Origin: Bipolaris cookei | Taxonomy: Eukaryota > Ascomycota > Dothideomycetes > Pleosporales > Pleosporaceae | Direction: 5' to 3' | NCBI GenBank assembly: GCA_002286855.1 | Contig: NRSV01000012.1 | Location: 372,001-436,000, forward strand | DNA: 64,000 bases | Part shown: piece after piece, positions 46,829-60,659 of the stretch | How positions within the stretch are numbered: position 1 is the stretch's first letter | How the letters are laid out: each line of letters opens with the position of its first letter | Program-made: the position numbers and the translations under genes | The notes under the pieces: model-generated | Database searches by the model: none | Told to the model about the DNA's origin: nothing | Seen by the model: only the letters and a program-made list of their open reading frames with translations

Positions 46829-49373
46829 ACGTTAATACATGTATACTTCTACCGGTTCGGTAGCAGGTCAACTCCTCGCAAGGCGCATAGTAACTGGATA
46901 TGGATACCCACATAATGGCAAAAAAGTAATCACGGTGTCGCACTACAAGCGGTCGCGCCGGTGTACGAGATGCGAAATTTCGCATTGCAATGGTGGTAGC
47001 AGCAGTAGTAGTAGCAGCGGCGGCGGCACGATGTCATGTGGGCACGCAATGTTGGAGAGAAATGCAGTTGCACTTGTCGGACGACTGTATGTCCTTACGC
47101 GGATATTGGCGTGGTGTGGTGTTTTCTTTGTTCTCATCTCCTTTTACCGTCACCCTCGACATCTCTAGCATTTGGTGTCTCATTTAGCAGGTACTGTTTA
47201 GATCAGATCTCTCTCCCTCTTTCTCGCTGCCCATGGCATCGGTCGAATGCAGTACGATAATTCACTCTACGCTCCACCTTCTCACTTGCGTCCCGCTCGT
47301 GGGCCGCTACTTCCTTGTAAGCCTAGTTTGGTCTGGGCATTGCTTCCTGTTTTGTCACCCCATACTTGCCTTTCTGGGAGAAGATGACGTGCCCATTGCC
47401 CCAACACCAAATTCTCCGTACTATTTGATCATGTGGTTACCTGTTTTTTTAGTCGGCTTGTTCACTACCCTTTCTTGAATCCATGACGGAGCCCCAACAA
47501 ACTCAAGACTAGTGACCACACATACCACTTACATGCACTATCTCTGACTGCTCTACCCACACCACAGTACTATTGCTAAACTACACTCGGGACACGAGGT
47601 CTGAGGATGTAACGTTACCTCTAATCTCATACACGACTCGCCCAAGGTTTGTTGCAAGGTTTCCTTTGCGGTCCGTTTAGAACACAGATTCCAAAAAATG
47701 CCCTCGAATCTCCGTTACACCCGCGAATGCATCACTTTTTGTGAAGCCGTGTATATACGCAAAGAGGACTCGAGGGGACCAGGAAACCCCGGCTACATGA
47801 ACACATTTGAAATGGCGGAGCAATCATCTTTGCCTGTTGCTTCAATACAAGTACATAGGTGGCACCATGTCGGTGTACATGTACGGGGAATACTGGCAGC
47901 CCACCGGTGCGAGCGCTCCCGCCACCGACAAGTTCGAAACTTTACCAAAAAGCCGTGCACCTATAAAGAGGGTGTTTGAGAGAATGCAAAAGAGCGCCAC
48001 AGTCCGGCGAATGAGGCTTGTGGGGATTACGAAAAGCCCTATGGTGTGCAGACGAAGATTATCAGCACCCAAAATCAGGGTCCTGCCCTTTTCTTTTTGG
48101 AACAACGCACCTACCAAGACAAGGTAACTGCTTGATGAGACAGAAGCATGGCGTGTGTCGGTCCACAAGTCTTTTTATTACGCTGACTACTACTGCCGCC
48201 AGATCGCTGAGCTTTTTTTTCCCTGCCAGTTACCGCAAGGCCACAGTCACGGACCGCTCCGCTGAACCTCCACTTAAAGATACACACGGCGTAACTGTAG
48301 TGCGACAAGAAAGGTTCCCGTCTTGTACTCTTTCTTCTTCTCCTGCCTACGGTGCTCACAGCCAACGATTTTCTCGAAGCCATGGGGGGAAGCCTGAGTA
48401 TGGATTGCGCAGACCCACCAGCTCTGCTCGCCTCGTACACTTGACTGGATCTCACGCGTTCGTAGATCTTGGGTACTGTTGATTGTGTGCCACAATACGC
48501 GTCACTCTGCCGCTCGGATGCCGGCTTCGTCCCGTTGCAGGGCATTTTACTTCTTCGAGCGATCCCCGCATTCCGCAGAGCCAATGCCCTTGCCTGAGGA
48601 CCAAACGTGACACACAGACCTCGATTTCTTTTACATCACCAGTACCCTCCCGGCCATTGATACCGTCAGTCCCGTGTGTGGTTGAACCTTTTGGTTTCCA
48701 CCAATCCACACGTGCTTTGTTCTTCCAGACTAAGTATACTAGTCAGCCCGCGCATTAAAAGCACCATGGTATAAACGACCACGACACATGGCCCCGACCG
48801 AAGGATTGCACGACCCACTTCACAGCTGCTCGCGTAGTCCATCTCTCAGCTGCTCATAAGTAGGATTCGCTTAATATCAAGCCTTGGTAAACTCCCTTGC
48901 TCGTATAGCCAGCTTCTCGTGTATTTGCGCGAGTTGCACGCCATCCCTATTGTCCGTGCCGGGACCTGCACTCTCACCACACCGTAGTAAGCGCGAACGA
49001 AGCTGTGCACAGCTCGCAACCAATACATATAATTACTTTTATCAGCTAGTCCACGATGATTTGCTGCTTCCTTATCTGCAAGTTGTTTGTTTCTCCCCCT
49101 CCCCTTCCCCCTTCTTGCCATAATAGTGCCGAAGCACCCTATAAGATGAATTCTTACATCCTGCAAGTCGGCATATAAGCTTTAATGATCCCCCTCGCGA
49201 ACCGCACTTGGCAACATGCATAAAAGCGTTTTATACCAGAACTGCCGTGTAGCAGTTATTTCCAAAAGGCCTTTTTACATACACACTTGCACGCTCTCCT
49301 TCTGAGCAGCCTTTTGACCTTTTCTTCTCCTTCTTCTTCTTCTATCTAGCTGCTACGCCCGTTACGTGAAAGA
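46829..49373. other. 2.5-kb intergenic region
   Basis: Between MCM1 and the permease, both on the plus strand. No open frame has recognisable features; the frames at 47698-47979 and 48018-48482 are cysteine- and arginine-rich chance-like translations. Presumed MCM1 3' UTR and permease promoter (CT-rich from about 49290). Confidence 0.4.
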
Positions 49374-51284
49374 ATGACGCGTAATGCCTCAGAAACCAAA
49401 GCCACAATACCAAAGCAAAAGGAGGCCCTAAGCCATGCCTCCACCAACGACCCCGAGTCTCCCCCGAGTCTCCTTTCCGTCGATGCCGACGCGCTCAAGC
49501 TGGCCTCAATGGGCTACACACAGGACATCCGTCGAAAATACACCGTCTGGTCCGTCCTCGGCGTCGGCTTCTCACTTACAAACTCGTGGTTCGGCATCTC
49601 CGCCGCCCTCATCACGGGTATCAACTCTGGGGGCCCGTTACTCGTCATCTACGGTGTCTTGCTCATAGCGGTGATTTCGACGGCTGTAGGCGCTAGTTTG
49701 AGTGAGCTGGCCAGTGCGATGCCGAATGCGGGGGGCCAGTACTTCTGGGCGGGCGTGCTGGCGCCGAAACGGTGGTCGAGGGTTGCGAGTTATGCGACGG
49801 GGTGGCTGGCGTGGTGGGGAGCGATGTTTACGAGTGCGTCGGTTGCGTTGGCCGTGGGGAGTGCGCTGGTGGGGTGTTGGCAGTTGGGGCATCCTGAGTT
49901 GTAAGTTTATTTTTACTTTATATTCCCCTTACCTATCCCCCCCCTCCGTTTTTGCTTTGTTATGTGGGGCGAAATGCTGTGTAGTAGAGAGATGTATGTG
50001 TGCGTATGTGTGCACGAGAGAGATAGAGAAAGAAGGAGTGCTGAGTGCCCACCTAAAGCACGATTAAAACCTGGCATGTCTTCCTCGCATACCAGCTCTC
50101 GAACATATTCTGCTTCCTCTTCAACTGCTACGGCAAGATTCTCCCCGTCGTGGGCAACACCACCCTATGGACGTCGCTCGTCTCTTTTCTCGTCATCCTC
50201 ATCACGGTTCCGGCTACAGCACCCACGCACCAGCATGCTCGTTTCGTCTTTGCCACATTCATCAATAACACGGGGTGGAAACAAAACGCCATCGCCTTCA
50301 TCGTCGGCCTCGTGAACACGAACTGGGCATTCGCCTGTCTAGATTGCGCCACGCATCTCGCCGAGGAAGTCCATTGCCCTGAGAAAATGATCCCCATCGC
50401 CATCATGGGCACGGTCGCCATCGGCTTCGTAACCAGCTGGTTCTTCTCCATTGCCATCTTCTTCTCAATCGTGGGCGACTTTGCCGACATCAGTGCTTCC
50501 GCTACCGGCGTCCCTATTCTCGAGATTTTTTATCGCGCACTGGATAATAATACGGCGGGCGCGATTGTGCTCGAGACGCTAATTGTTGTCACGGGACTGG
50601 GGTGTTTGGTTGCGAGTCATACGTGGCAGAGTCGGCTCTGCTGGAGCTTTGCGCGCGATCGCGGTGTCCCTGGGCATCAGTGGTTGGCGAAGGTGCATCC
50701 GGTGTTGGATGTACCGCTGTATGCCCACGCGGCGAGTTGTGTGATTGTGGCTGTTATGGGGTGTTTGTATTTGGCGTCTTTGACGGCATTTAGTTCGTGA
50801 GTTTTCTCTCTCCCCTCCCTTACCGTCAAAATACATGACTGAGCTGACGAGATGTCTTTTTTTCTTACGAATAGAATGGTCACGGCGTGTATTGTTCTTC
50901 TGTACCTCAGCTACGCAATCCCTGTCTCATGTCTTCTGCTTCGAGGCCGCAACAATATCGTTCATGGACCGTTTTGGCTGGGTCCCTGGGGTGCAATTGC
51001 GAACGTTGTGTTGCTTGTTTGGACGCTATTTACGCTTATCATGTACTCGTTTCCTTATGCGAAGCCTGTTAAGCCGGGCAATATGAATTGTAAGTTTCCC
51101 CCCAGTTGTCTGCTTGGGCAAGCAATGGAATGGATTGTGCTGAATTAAGATAGATGTTTCTGTGGTATATGTTATTGTTGCTTGCTTTGCGGGTGCGTAT
51201 TGGCTGATTAGCGGACGTAAGAGCTTTAGTACGGTGGAGGAGCGCGAGGTAGAGGTGCTACAAGGGAGGAGTGTGGACAGTTAG
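49374..51284 (+). CDS. APC-family amino acid/choline/GABA-type permease
   Basis: A predicted 536-aa, about 12-TM permease in four exons: 49374-49900, 50059-50796, 50875-51089 and 51154-51284. The N-terminus has the amine permease pattern (ASMGYTQDIRRKYTVWSVLG, then GFSLTNSWFGISAALITG). ASLSELASAMPNAGGQYFWA matches the conserved second-helix region, and THLAEEVHCPEKMIPIAIMG the central loop. Yeast relatives include the choline/ethanolamine transporter Hnm1 and GABA permease Uga4; the substrate here is not determinable. The first intron (158 nt) uses acceptor CTAAAG, chosen because it gives an unbroken HPEFTIKTWHVFLAYQ. Confidence 0.9.
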
Positions 51285-51492
51285 ATGGGATGGTAGTTGG
51301 GTAGTTGAAAGCTTTTAGGTGGTGTTGTGTAGTACAGTATGGCCATTTGAAGACTAAAACGTTTGTCTTGAATTAATAGGAGGTGCCCGGGTTTGTTATA
51401 GTCCAATGTGAAATGATCTCAGAGAAAACAAGAATGTAAAAAATATGCTGTGGAGAAGTCCGAGGTTTTTGTACAGGCTTCTCGTTCGAATC

Positions 51493-51497
51493 TTTAC
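51493..51497. repeat. left target-site duplication of the solo LTR
   Basis: TTTAC immediately before the LTR terminus; identical to 52049-52053. Confidence 0.85.
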
Positions 51498-52048
51498 TGT
51501 TACAAGTAACAAGAAGGATTCTCTCCTTGACATCAGACAGGAAAGTAAGAGAGAAATGGTTGGATACTGTGGCCTGCAGAGGTCTGCGTCAGAAGGTAAT
51601 GATCACCGCGGGGCGACAATCACGTGACTAATCTCCCGCCAAGGCGTGGCCTCCCGACCTAAGAGGAAAGGTGGTGGAAGGACACCCCGCCAAGAGATGT
51701 CATGGCCTCCAAGGCCTCCCTACGCTAACACCAGAGGAGGTAAGGACAAGGGATGTCAGGGAGGACAGGACTGGAAGCAATGAAAATATAAAGGATGGAT
51801 GGATTTCATTATTACTCTCGTTGTGGTCAACTCAAATTGTACTTTCTTACTAGTTACTTTACTCAACAAGATTGCTACCTGTTAATCTATATCGAATATA
51901 GATTAGTACTTTGTCAAAACCCCCGGTTACATCCATAACTCTTTTCCACTACGAATTGCCAGACAACACTCACAGAACACTAGCGTAAAGCTCACCGGCC
52001 CTAGTAAGGACCCGGACAGAGAAGTATAGATCCAAACCCCCAGTAACA
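51498..52048. mobile_element. solo LTR of an LTR retrotransposon (551 bp)
   Basis: The element begins TGTTAC and ends GTAACA, a perfect 6-bp terminal inverted repeat with the TG...CA ends typical of LTRs. It is flanked on both sides by the 5-bp direct repeat TTTAC. A TATAAA box lies at 51787-51792, roughly the position of an LTR promoter if the LTR reads plus. No gag-pol sequence, primer-binding site or second LTR is in the window, so it looks like the product of recombination between the two LTRs of a full element. Copia or Gypsy membership cannot be told. The perfect duplication suggests fairly recent insertion. Confidence 0.85.
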
Positions 52049-52053
52049 TTTAC
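52049..52053. repeat. right target-site duplication of the solo LTR
   Basis: TTTAC immediately after the LTR terminus; identical to 51493-51497. Confidence 0.85.
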
Positions 52054-52825
52054 GCTGACTACAAAGTCTTGTTTCGATACCCGATTCTAGCAGGTTAGGG
52101 TGTGGCCTGTCATGGTTTTCTAAGAAAAAATAATCCGATGTCTTATACGCCAAACAGATACAAACAATTCAAGTCATGTCGTGGAGAAGTGCGGTACATA
52201 TTGTAACTTTGGTAGTGTCTGTCTCATGAGCTCATCTCTGACATCTAAAATTACCTGATTAGGATGTTCCCATCTCAAAATCTCAACCCGATAATTCTAG
52301 TTGAAGTCAACTGTGCAATGCGTTGGCGAGAGAGTTGCTATGGGGATAAAACAGGAAGGGTAATAGGCTTGGCAGGCTCAGGAACGCGGACGCGGGGCGC
52401 TAGTAGAGGCCGCGTCGCGCGTTTGCATGGGGCCTTGTTCGAATGCACTGATGTCCCATCATATGTGCCTTTTCTTTCTTTCTGTCGCAACCGACGCCCC
52501 CGACCCCTACCCTTTTCCCACTGAATCCACTCTCTCACCAACGCTCCTTTGACGATACATTCCCAAGTCCCGTCTCTGCAATCCACAGCTGCCTTCGCAC
52601 GTTTGACCCAGAATCGGTGCCGCGCACCAGGTAATTGATAGCGTACGTGCGTACCTCGGTTTCTGGCACGATTGATAGGTCATCGCCTTGTAGATAGACA
52701 CAGGTGCGCATAGGAAAAAGCGAACAGGAGTTTTGGGCGCGCTCAATGCTGAATTACGGCTTGGCATCTCTAGGGGACTTGTGAGAAGGGCATTCCGTCC
52801 CAAGTGAGCGTCTTGGTGAGAGAGT

Positions 52826-55800
52826 ATGGCGGAAATACTCGAGAAGATAAAGTAAGTAGTGAGACGCGCAGAACCACACATCTCATGCCTTCACCTATCG
52901 CAGTATATTTATTCAGCAACCTGCGCCATATGTTCCTTCCTCAATCATCTCTGTGCACCTTGACTAGTCATGGCTGACTTGGCTCCTTGCAGCGAGCTTC
53001 GAGAGCTGCCCGAAGACCAGCATCTCTTCTGTCCCCGCATCGGCGACGATGGGTCTGTTTACTACGATGAAGACATCGCCGCCTACCCACCGGAGACCGA
53101 CCCCGCCGAACTCGAAGACCGCAGGGAAAAGATCCAGGCAGCCGAGGAGCGGAAATGGACGGCACTCAAGGCGACGGAGATACTGGCATTCGACGGGGAG
53201 GAAGCGGCACCACACAAGGAATGGCTGATTAGCCGGCTCAACCACCTGATGCAGAGCTGCGATGTCTGTGTGAGGGTCTTCCATCAGTCCAGAGCCGAGT
53301 GGCGGACACGTCTGCTCGACTCGTACGACGAGGAGAACATAGGCCCATTCCTAGAGGTGGTGGATGCTCAATGCTTGCAACGCATACACAAGGGCCTGGA
53401 TGAGGCTGCCGAGATCCTCCGTAAAGCCGAACCGAAGACACGCTCAGTACGACTGCTGCCGAACGAATGCACTTATGGCTTCTTCGAAGCCTTGAGTTGC
53501 GATGCACTAATACGGAATGAGGAGCTCCTTCAGAAACACTTTGACGCTCCCTTCGACATGGTTCAAACGAAGAAACGATTAAAGGTTCAGACATACCTTC
53601 CAGCCATGACGTGCTTCTTGTTCAGCAGGGTCGAGCGGCGCCAAAAATGGGCGACAGAATCGTGGTCTACTTTCAAGCGCAATATGTTGAAGTCTGAGTG
53701 GGATTGGGCTGTGCGGGACTACGTCACAAGTGCCATGATGAAGATTCAGATGTATAATCTCGACATCTCCATGGTACCTCTTTTTTGGAGTGGCGCGCGG
53801 CTTATAGTCGCAAAGATGGACAGAGATCTCATAACCGAATCCTTGCGAGGACTCGATGGAGATTTCTATCGGCTGATGCTCGATCACCTTTCGCTGAAAT
53901 CAGAGGGCTTCTTGGACTTGATTGCGACCATGAAGCAACTGCTCGAAAAGTCTCCAGTCGACTACTGGGACGGCATGAATGCGGTTACCCCGTCTATTGC
54001 AACGGTGGTCGAACAAGTGTTTAACAGTCCCATTTTCAACCAAATACTCTTAGCAGCCGCGGAAGATAACGAGCAGAACATGAGTAACCTCCATTCTGCC
54101 TTTGGCTGGATACCGCCTTTTCTTGACTCGATCAAGCTGGCAAATCTTGGACCAGCGGTTCGGCCTTTTGCTCAAGCGCTCCTTGGCCGCTTTCAATCAG
54201 ACAAGTACCCGCAAAAGTCTCGGGAATACTGTTACAGGGAAGGTCTTAAAGTACTGGACTATGCATTCCGCAAAATGGGAGAAGGTAAGACTATTGATAG
54301 ATTTGTTGGCCAGCCCACTGTCAACAGCATGCTTGACGTGCTGTCTACTTACATACAGGCACTCGTCGTGAACTTGAAGCGTTTCAAGGGCAGTAAAGAG
54401 AGCCAAGGGGACTTTCAATTAGCACTCTCGGTCATTGAGCATGCTTTCAAGCTCGAGGCACAGTCTTTGATCATTGAGAGGCAGTTGATATCTGCGAAGC
54501 AGCCATCGCCCACGGAGACACCACCGTCCAGTCCTATCTGGAAGACGGTCTTGAGGGCGATAGGTCCCGACAGTTTGGAACTCGCTACGCATATGCTCAT
54601 TGCCGGGAGGGGCCTGATCGGCCTTGAACCGTTGCAAATGAAGTCGGGAGTGGACAAAGTGCCCCCGACGGTGCGCCATTTCAACGATCGTTTTAGGCTG
54701 TTGTCTCAATCTATTACCGATGTCGTGGAGAAGATGTCTGAATTTGAGCCCAACTTGCTGCAAGCGCTGTTTGGCCAACAACCCGCAGCCAGTGCAATTG
54801 TCTCGTTGATGTTCTCATCAACGGAGGATACCCGCAACTCCGCTATTGAGCTTTTGAAGGTCATCAGTGGAGAAGAAGAGCGCCCCGGGGCACTGCAACA
54901 CATACTAAAGGCCCATTACAGGCATGTCGTGCGAGGTATCTCAGATTCAGTGCGGCAGGTCAGGTTAAAGAAGGCTTTTTCTCCTGTGCCCAGTATGATC
55001 AGGACCTGCAATGACATCATTGACATCATTTGCAACACCCAGGACGGTATCTTGCGTGGCCGAGAATACGAATCCGGAGACGCCGCGGCGACGATGAACC
55101 TATGGGAGAACCTTTGGGACTCGCTCACCATGATCTTTGCAACGACCGAAGCCTGGAGTAATTTGGGCTTCTACGACAAGCACATGATGATGGATTTCTG
55201 CAGAGACACTATGCAATTTGCTGATGTCCTGTTTGACCAGTGCAGCATTTTTGCGACTGCATTGAAACCTCCTTCCTCCGATGATGAAGAGACCACGTCA
55301 AAAACTCAGTTGCTTAAAGAGCTCCTGGCACGACCCGCGAATGCCATGGAAGGCCTGGCAAGATGGCTGCGTCTCCGCGATGAGTTTTTGTCGAGTAAAT
55401 CCGTTACCTTGATTAGCAAGCTTTTGGTCCGGTTACATCGGGTATCCATTGAGATTGATGCTGATACGCTCTCGTACATGGAGCGCGTGCTTTCAGGAGA
55501 TGTGCGCGCGAAGCTCAGCGATACGCAGCAGGCTGAGCTGCAACAGGCTTTGGAGGAGCATCTTGGACGCCCGCTTGTCAAAGAAGAGGAGCCTGTTAAG
55601 CCCAAGCAAGTTTCCATCAGCAAATGGATGGCTCCCGGTGCTACTTCATCATCACCAGCTGATGCCAAGGCCAAGTTACTTGCTAGCATGACCTCTGGAT
55701 CAAGCAAATTTCAAGAGCGACGAGAGCAGATGAAAGCTGCAGAGGCAAAAGCCGCGCAAAAGGCAGCTGAAGACAAGAAGAATGCTACGCAAGCCGAGTT

Positions 55801-58800
55801 CAAACGCAAGCGGCAATTGGACAAGGAGAAACGCGAGAGGGAGAAGGCCGCTGCAGTTGCCAAGGCTAAAGCAGCTAGGGGCATCACTGCTGAAGCTGGT
55901 TCTGGACTGGAAGGTTTGGGAGTCTTGGGCAAAGATCAGGCTGCAAAGGGCGAAGGCTTGATGCATTCATCTGACGAGTCATCAGAGGAAGAAGGAGATA
56001 TTGACGAATATCTCTTTGGTATCAAGAAAGAAAAGGTCAAGGCCGGACCCAGAACAAACATTGTCAACGAAGTCAAGGTTCAAATGCCGACGAAGAAGAA
56101 GAGGGCTCAACGATCTGCCAAGGACATGCGTGCTCGTTTGGCACCTGATCTTAGTAGCTTACACCGTACTATCCTCAGCTGGAACTACTTTCACGAGGGT
56201 GACTTTCCGCCAAAGTCAAGACCAGAGCTGTACTCCAAGGTCCTCAACACTTTCCGCACACCCAACGACTACCAAAACACTTTCGAGCCACTTCTAACCC
56301 TTGAAGCGTGGCAAGGCTTTGTCAAAGCTCGCGAAGAGAACCAAGCCAGGCCGTACGAGATACGTATCACGTCGCGAGCTGCTGTCGACATGTTCCAGGA
56401 GATTGGCAGCACCATGACACATGTGGAGAACAGGGAAGTGTTCATCTCTGAAGGTGACATTATTCTCTTTTCGCAGTCAAAGAATCCCTCAGCCGAGGAG
56501 CCGACTTGCCTCGCCAGAGTGTTCCGTGTGAAGCGAAAGCAACAGCACATTGAAGTCTCATACCGCGTTGTACCAGGCAATCCGCTCAACTCGGCGCTGC
56601 AGCCGAACAACACTCTGCTCGGTACCAAGTTGCAGTCCATCACTCCATTGGAACGTGAATATGGTGCGCTCAAGGGTCTTCAGTACTATGATCTATGCGA
56701 TGAGATCATCCGGGCGAAACCGTCTCCTCTTCTCACCTACAAGGATAGTCAGATCCAGCCGCTCATCTCTAACTACAACGTCAACACTGCGCAAGCGAAA
56801 GCCATCAAGTCAGCTATTGACAATGATGCATTCACTTTGATCCAGGGGTAAGTCATCACATATATGTTTGCTACTACAAATACTAATAACTATCGCAGTC
56901 CCCCTGGTTCTGGAAAGACCAAAACCATTACTGCCATTGTAGGAGCTATACTCAGCGATAGCCTTCGCAATCGCGGTACTGCTATTTCTGTTCCCGGCCA
57001 GCAGCGATCAGAGGCTGCGTCAAAGAAGTTGCTGGTCTGTGCGCCCAGTAACGCAGCTGTTGATGAGTTAGTGATGCGTTTCAAGGACGGAATCAAGATG
57101 CTGAATGGCGAGTCACGCAAAGTCAACATTGTGCGTTTGGGACGAGGTGATGCTATCAAGGCCAGTGTGCAGGATGTGACACTTGAGGAGCTTGTCAGCC
57201 AGCGATTAGGTGTTGATCCATCGGACGGCAAGGATAAAGAGGCAACACAAAAGCTTTTCCAAGAGCATAAGAAGATCTCAGATCAGCTCAAGCAAGCTTA
57301 CCAGCAGCGAGACTCTGGCGAGGTCAAGGGTGACACTGCTACCAAGCTTGAAGAAGACATCAATGCTCTGCGCAGGCAAAAGACGGCTCTAGGAACAAAG
57401 ATTGACAACGTAAAGGACGATGAGAAGCTTGCCAGTCGTAATGCCGATCTCAACCGACGAAGAGCTCAAGAAGCAGTTTTGAATGAGGCACATGTCATTT
57501 GTGCAACGCTGAGCGGATCCGGTCACGAAATGTTCCAGGGTTTGAGCATTGAGTTTGAAACCGTCATTGTTGACGAAGCTGCCCAGTGTGTTGAGATGAG
57601 CGCACTCATCCCCCTCAAATACGGATGCGCTAAGTGTATCTTGGTCGGAGATCCAAAGCAATTGCCTCCAACAGTCTTCTCTAAAGAAGCGGCGCGCTTT
57701 CAGTACGAACAGAGTTTGTTCGTCCGCATGCAGAAGAATCATCCAGATGATGTGCATTTGCTTGACACACAGTACCGTATGCATCCGGAAATTAGTTTGT
57801 TCCCCAGTCAGACATTTTACGATGGCAGACTGTTGGATGGTGGTGACATGGCCGGACTTCGCAAGCAGCCGTGGCATCAAAGCATGGTGCTTGGACCATA
57901 CCGCTTTTTCGATGTCAAAGGTCAGCAGGCGGCTGCGCCAAAGGGTCATTCGCTTATCAACGTTGCTGAGATCAAAGTTGCAATGCAACTGTATAAGCGA
58001 CTGACCTCTGACTACCCTGACTACGACTTCAAGGGCAAAGTCGGCATAATTACGCCTTACAAGAGTCAGTTGCGTGAGCTTAAGCAAAGTTTCATGCAGG
58101 TATACGGCCAGAGCATTATCGAAGACATTGACTTCAACACCACGGACGCTTTCCAGGGTCGTGAAAGCGAAGTCATCATCTTTTCCTGCGTGCGAGCCTC
58201 TCCAGCAGGTGGTATTGGTTTCCTTCAGGATATCCGTCGTATGAACGTCGGTCTTACGCGCGCCAAATCATCTCTCTGGGTTCTTGGTAACTCGGAATCG
58301 CTTCAGCGAGGACAGTATTGGAACAAGCTGATTGTAAATGCCAAAGAGAGGAATCGGTTTACCGATGGCGACGTTCCCAAGATGCTGGACCAGCATTCCA
58401 GTAAATTCCCCGCGCCAAAGGAAGGATACGTGCAGCCCAATCGGCCTACACCCGAAGTTAAATCAGAAGTCAAGTCTGAGCCCATGAGCAGGTCGGGAAG
58501 CAACCAGTCCAGTAGCACCTCATCCAGCTCAGACGCAAAGCACATCAAGCAAGAAATCAAAACCGAGCACAAGCTCGTCCAACACACCAAGCGCAAACTC
58601 GACCAAGAACCCAACGGCGTAGACAGTCTCAAACTAGAAAGCAGCGACGTCGAAATGGATGACATCGCCTCCGACACTGTCTCAACTCCCATGAACGGCG
58701 GCAGCGGCCGCTCAACTCCAGCTCTCGCCGACCCATCCCACCAAAACCCCACAACAAGTGCAGACGCAACTAATGGCAGCGGCACTACAAACAATAGTAC

Positions 58801-58918
58801 CGTCCCGCTCCCAACCGACGTCATAGGAGGCATGTCCATAGCCAAACCCAAAATTCGGCGTCGTCCCCGAGAACCGGCGAATCCTTTTATCAAGAATAAG
58901 AAACCAAGGACTGGGTAA
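52826..58918 (+). CDS. SEN1: Sen1-type RNA/DNA helicase
   Basis: A predicted 1966-aa superfamily 1 helicase in three exons (52826-52851, 52993-56847 and 56899-58918). A large N-terminal Sen1_N helical region (~1-700) precedes a Lys/Glu-rich coiled linker (~900-1000). The UPF1-like helicase core follows: Walker A GPPGSGKT (residues 1294-1301, split by a 51-nt intron), VDEAAQ motif II, GDPKQLPPTVFS motif III, LDTQYRMHPEIS motif IV, and the motif VI region RRMNVGLTRAKSSLWVLGN. The tail is Ser/Lys-rich with basic NLS-like segments. Sen1 unwinds R-loops and terminates transcription of non-coding RNA genes. A 26-nt first exon (MAEILEKI, donor GTAAGT) is preferred over the ATG at 52970 because splicing at 52992 gives a natural helical start, INELRELPEDQHLFCPR; the alternative MADLAPCS start would remove it. 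Confidence 0.93.
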
Positions 58919-60659
58919 TACTATGCCTCAGCAAGTGTGAAGCGGTAGATGGGCATAGTCTACCGTGTGGCAAGAAGGGCGGGGAATTTTTCTTTTGTGT
59001 TTTGTAAGTCCATGTACGACACAGCGAGTGTACTAGCATTAAACTGGCGCTTGGGGGGGGAGGTTGGACAATATTTATCAAGTGGGGTATGCATGGGTTT
59101 TATCTAGGTCTAGCTACATCTGATACGTACTGCATATGTTTATTTTTCTTTTTTTCTTTGACAAAGCCAAAATGGGTCAATCCCCCCGTTTATTTTTTTA
59201 TTTCAAACTTTGCCATCCGAGTAGCCACGCAAGCATCGTGTGCACGGCTAAGATCACATCCGGGTGGCGATCGGGGATGTGAGGTCCTGATGGTGGTGCG
59301 TGAGTTGTGTCTTATGTCTTGCTTTTTGATGGAACAATGGGCACGGTAGTTGAAGATTCTTCCCGCTCGGTAGTATCTGTGTGTGGGGATGACTATAATC
59401 CTAGTTTCTCTTTGGGCAGCTATTGTTAAAGATACCCGGGAGACTGGGTGTGTGTGTGTGTGTGTGAAGCTTTTTGTTGTGAATTGCATCGACGATTTCG
59501 TTCCCCTGTCCTACTCGATACTTTACCTGGTTTATGCATTGTTCAACCTCCCCAATCCTCACCACCAACAATAAACATCGTGTGCAGTATCTATCTATAT
59601 ATCTCCATCTCCAGTAACGCAACTCCTCCAAACACGCCTCCCTCCCCTCACCCATGTATTACATTCGAATAGCTTTCTTCTGCTACACCGGCATTACCCA
59701 CCCAGTCCTTTTTCGCGCGTCTGACAAGCGTCAGACACCGGGGCTGACGTTTATTCCTTGTCTTTGCTGCCGGAAGAAGCAAAAGTACATATGTCGTATG
59801 TTACCAAGGATGGAGCGGGTACAGTAACTACGGCTACGATTTTCTGTGCGCTTTCCGATTTCGTAGATAGAATGTGTACCGTGGATTCGTGGGACTCTGT
59901 GCGCGATGGGGGATTAGTGCATCGGAGGGGGCTGGGTGATGCGGTGGTGGTTTGGGGAATCGGACATGGGGGGTTGATTTTTTTGGTTGTCGGGTGAGAG
60001 GGGGATTGTTGCGGTGAGAGATGGAAGTTTGTATGGGATTCATTACGATGACGATGATGGGAAGTCTGAATTTGTGTAGGTAGCGGTAGTTGATTTTCCT
60101 TTTTCCTTTTTTTCGGCTTCGTGTTCTGTGTCGCCTTTTTTCTTTTTTAGCTTCATTTCCTCATTTCTACTGTTTCTGTTTCAGACGCGGAAAAAAGATA
60201 TATCTGTGTCTACACGATAGCTGCGTTGTTTAAACTCTGTTTGCTTGTCCGTTTTGCCTTTGATACACTGCTGTACGACGATTGAGCTTCCTGCCTTTTT
60301 TGTGAGATTACGAGATTGAGAAGTGGGTTGTTTACACGCGTATGTGGAAAGAGTGCACTGCATGTTTTTTTTCGCATTTGTTCCAGAGGCCCCGGATTAC
60401 TTGCAGGAAGTACAGGTCCAGAGGAGGTGTCGGTTGCCAGAGAGCGAGATTCTGTGAAACAATTGCACGCCACAGATACTACTCGTCCAGTCAGATCCTG
60501 AGACACAAACACTGAGTCTGCTGGGTTGCCGGATTCTCACCAGTCTCACTTACCGAGCAAACATCTCCCTGCGTCTGCTCTGATACTGGTACGAGAAGGA
60601 GTCGAGTAGTCACCGTCGTTCACTTCGGAGTTTTCCGGCCAAAACAACTGCCTTCGCCA
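58919..60659. other. intergenic region between SEN1 and the 715-aa gene
   Basis: 1.7 kb with T-rich runs and a (GT)n stretch near 59448-59466. Open frames are short and domain-less. Presumed SEN1 3' flank and promoter of the next gene. Confidence 0.4.

Larger units (their letters stand above)
51285..52825. other. intergenic region containing a solo LTR
   Basis: Between the permease and SEN1 genes. It holds the solo LTR at 51498-52048. The remainder (52054-52825) has no supported gene and probably includes the SEN1 promoter. Confidence 0.5.
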
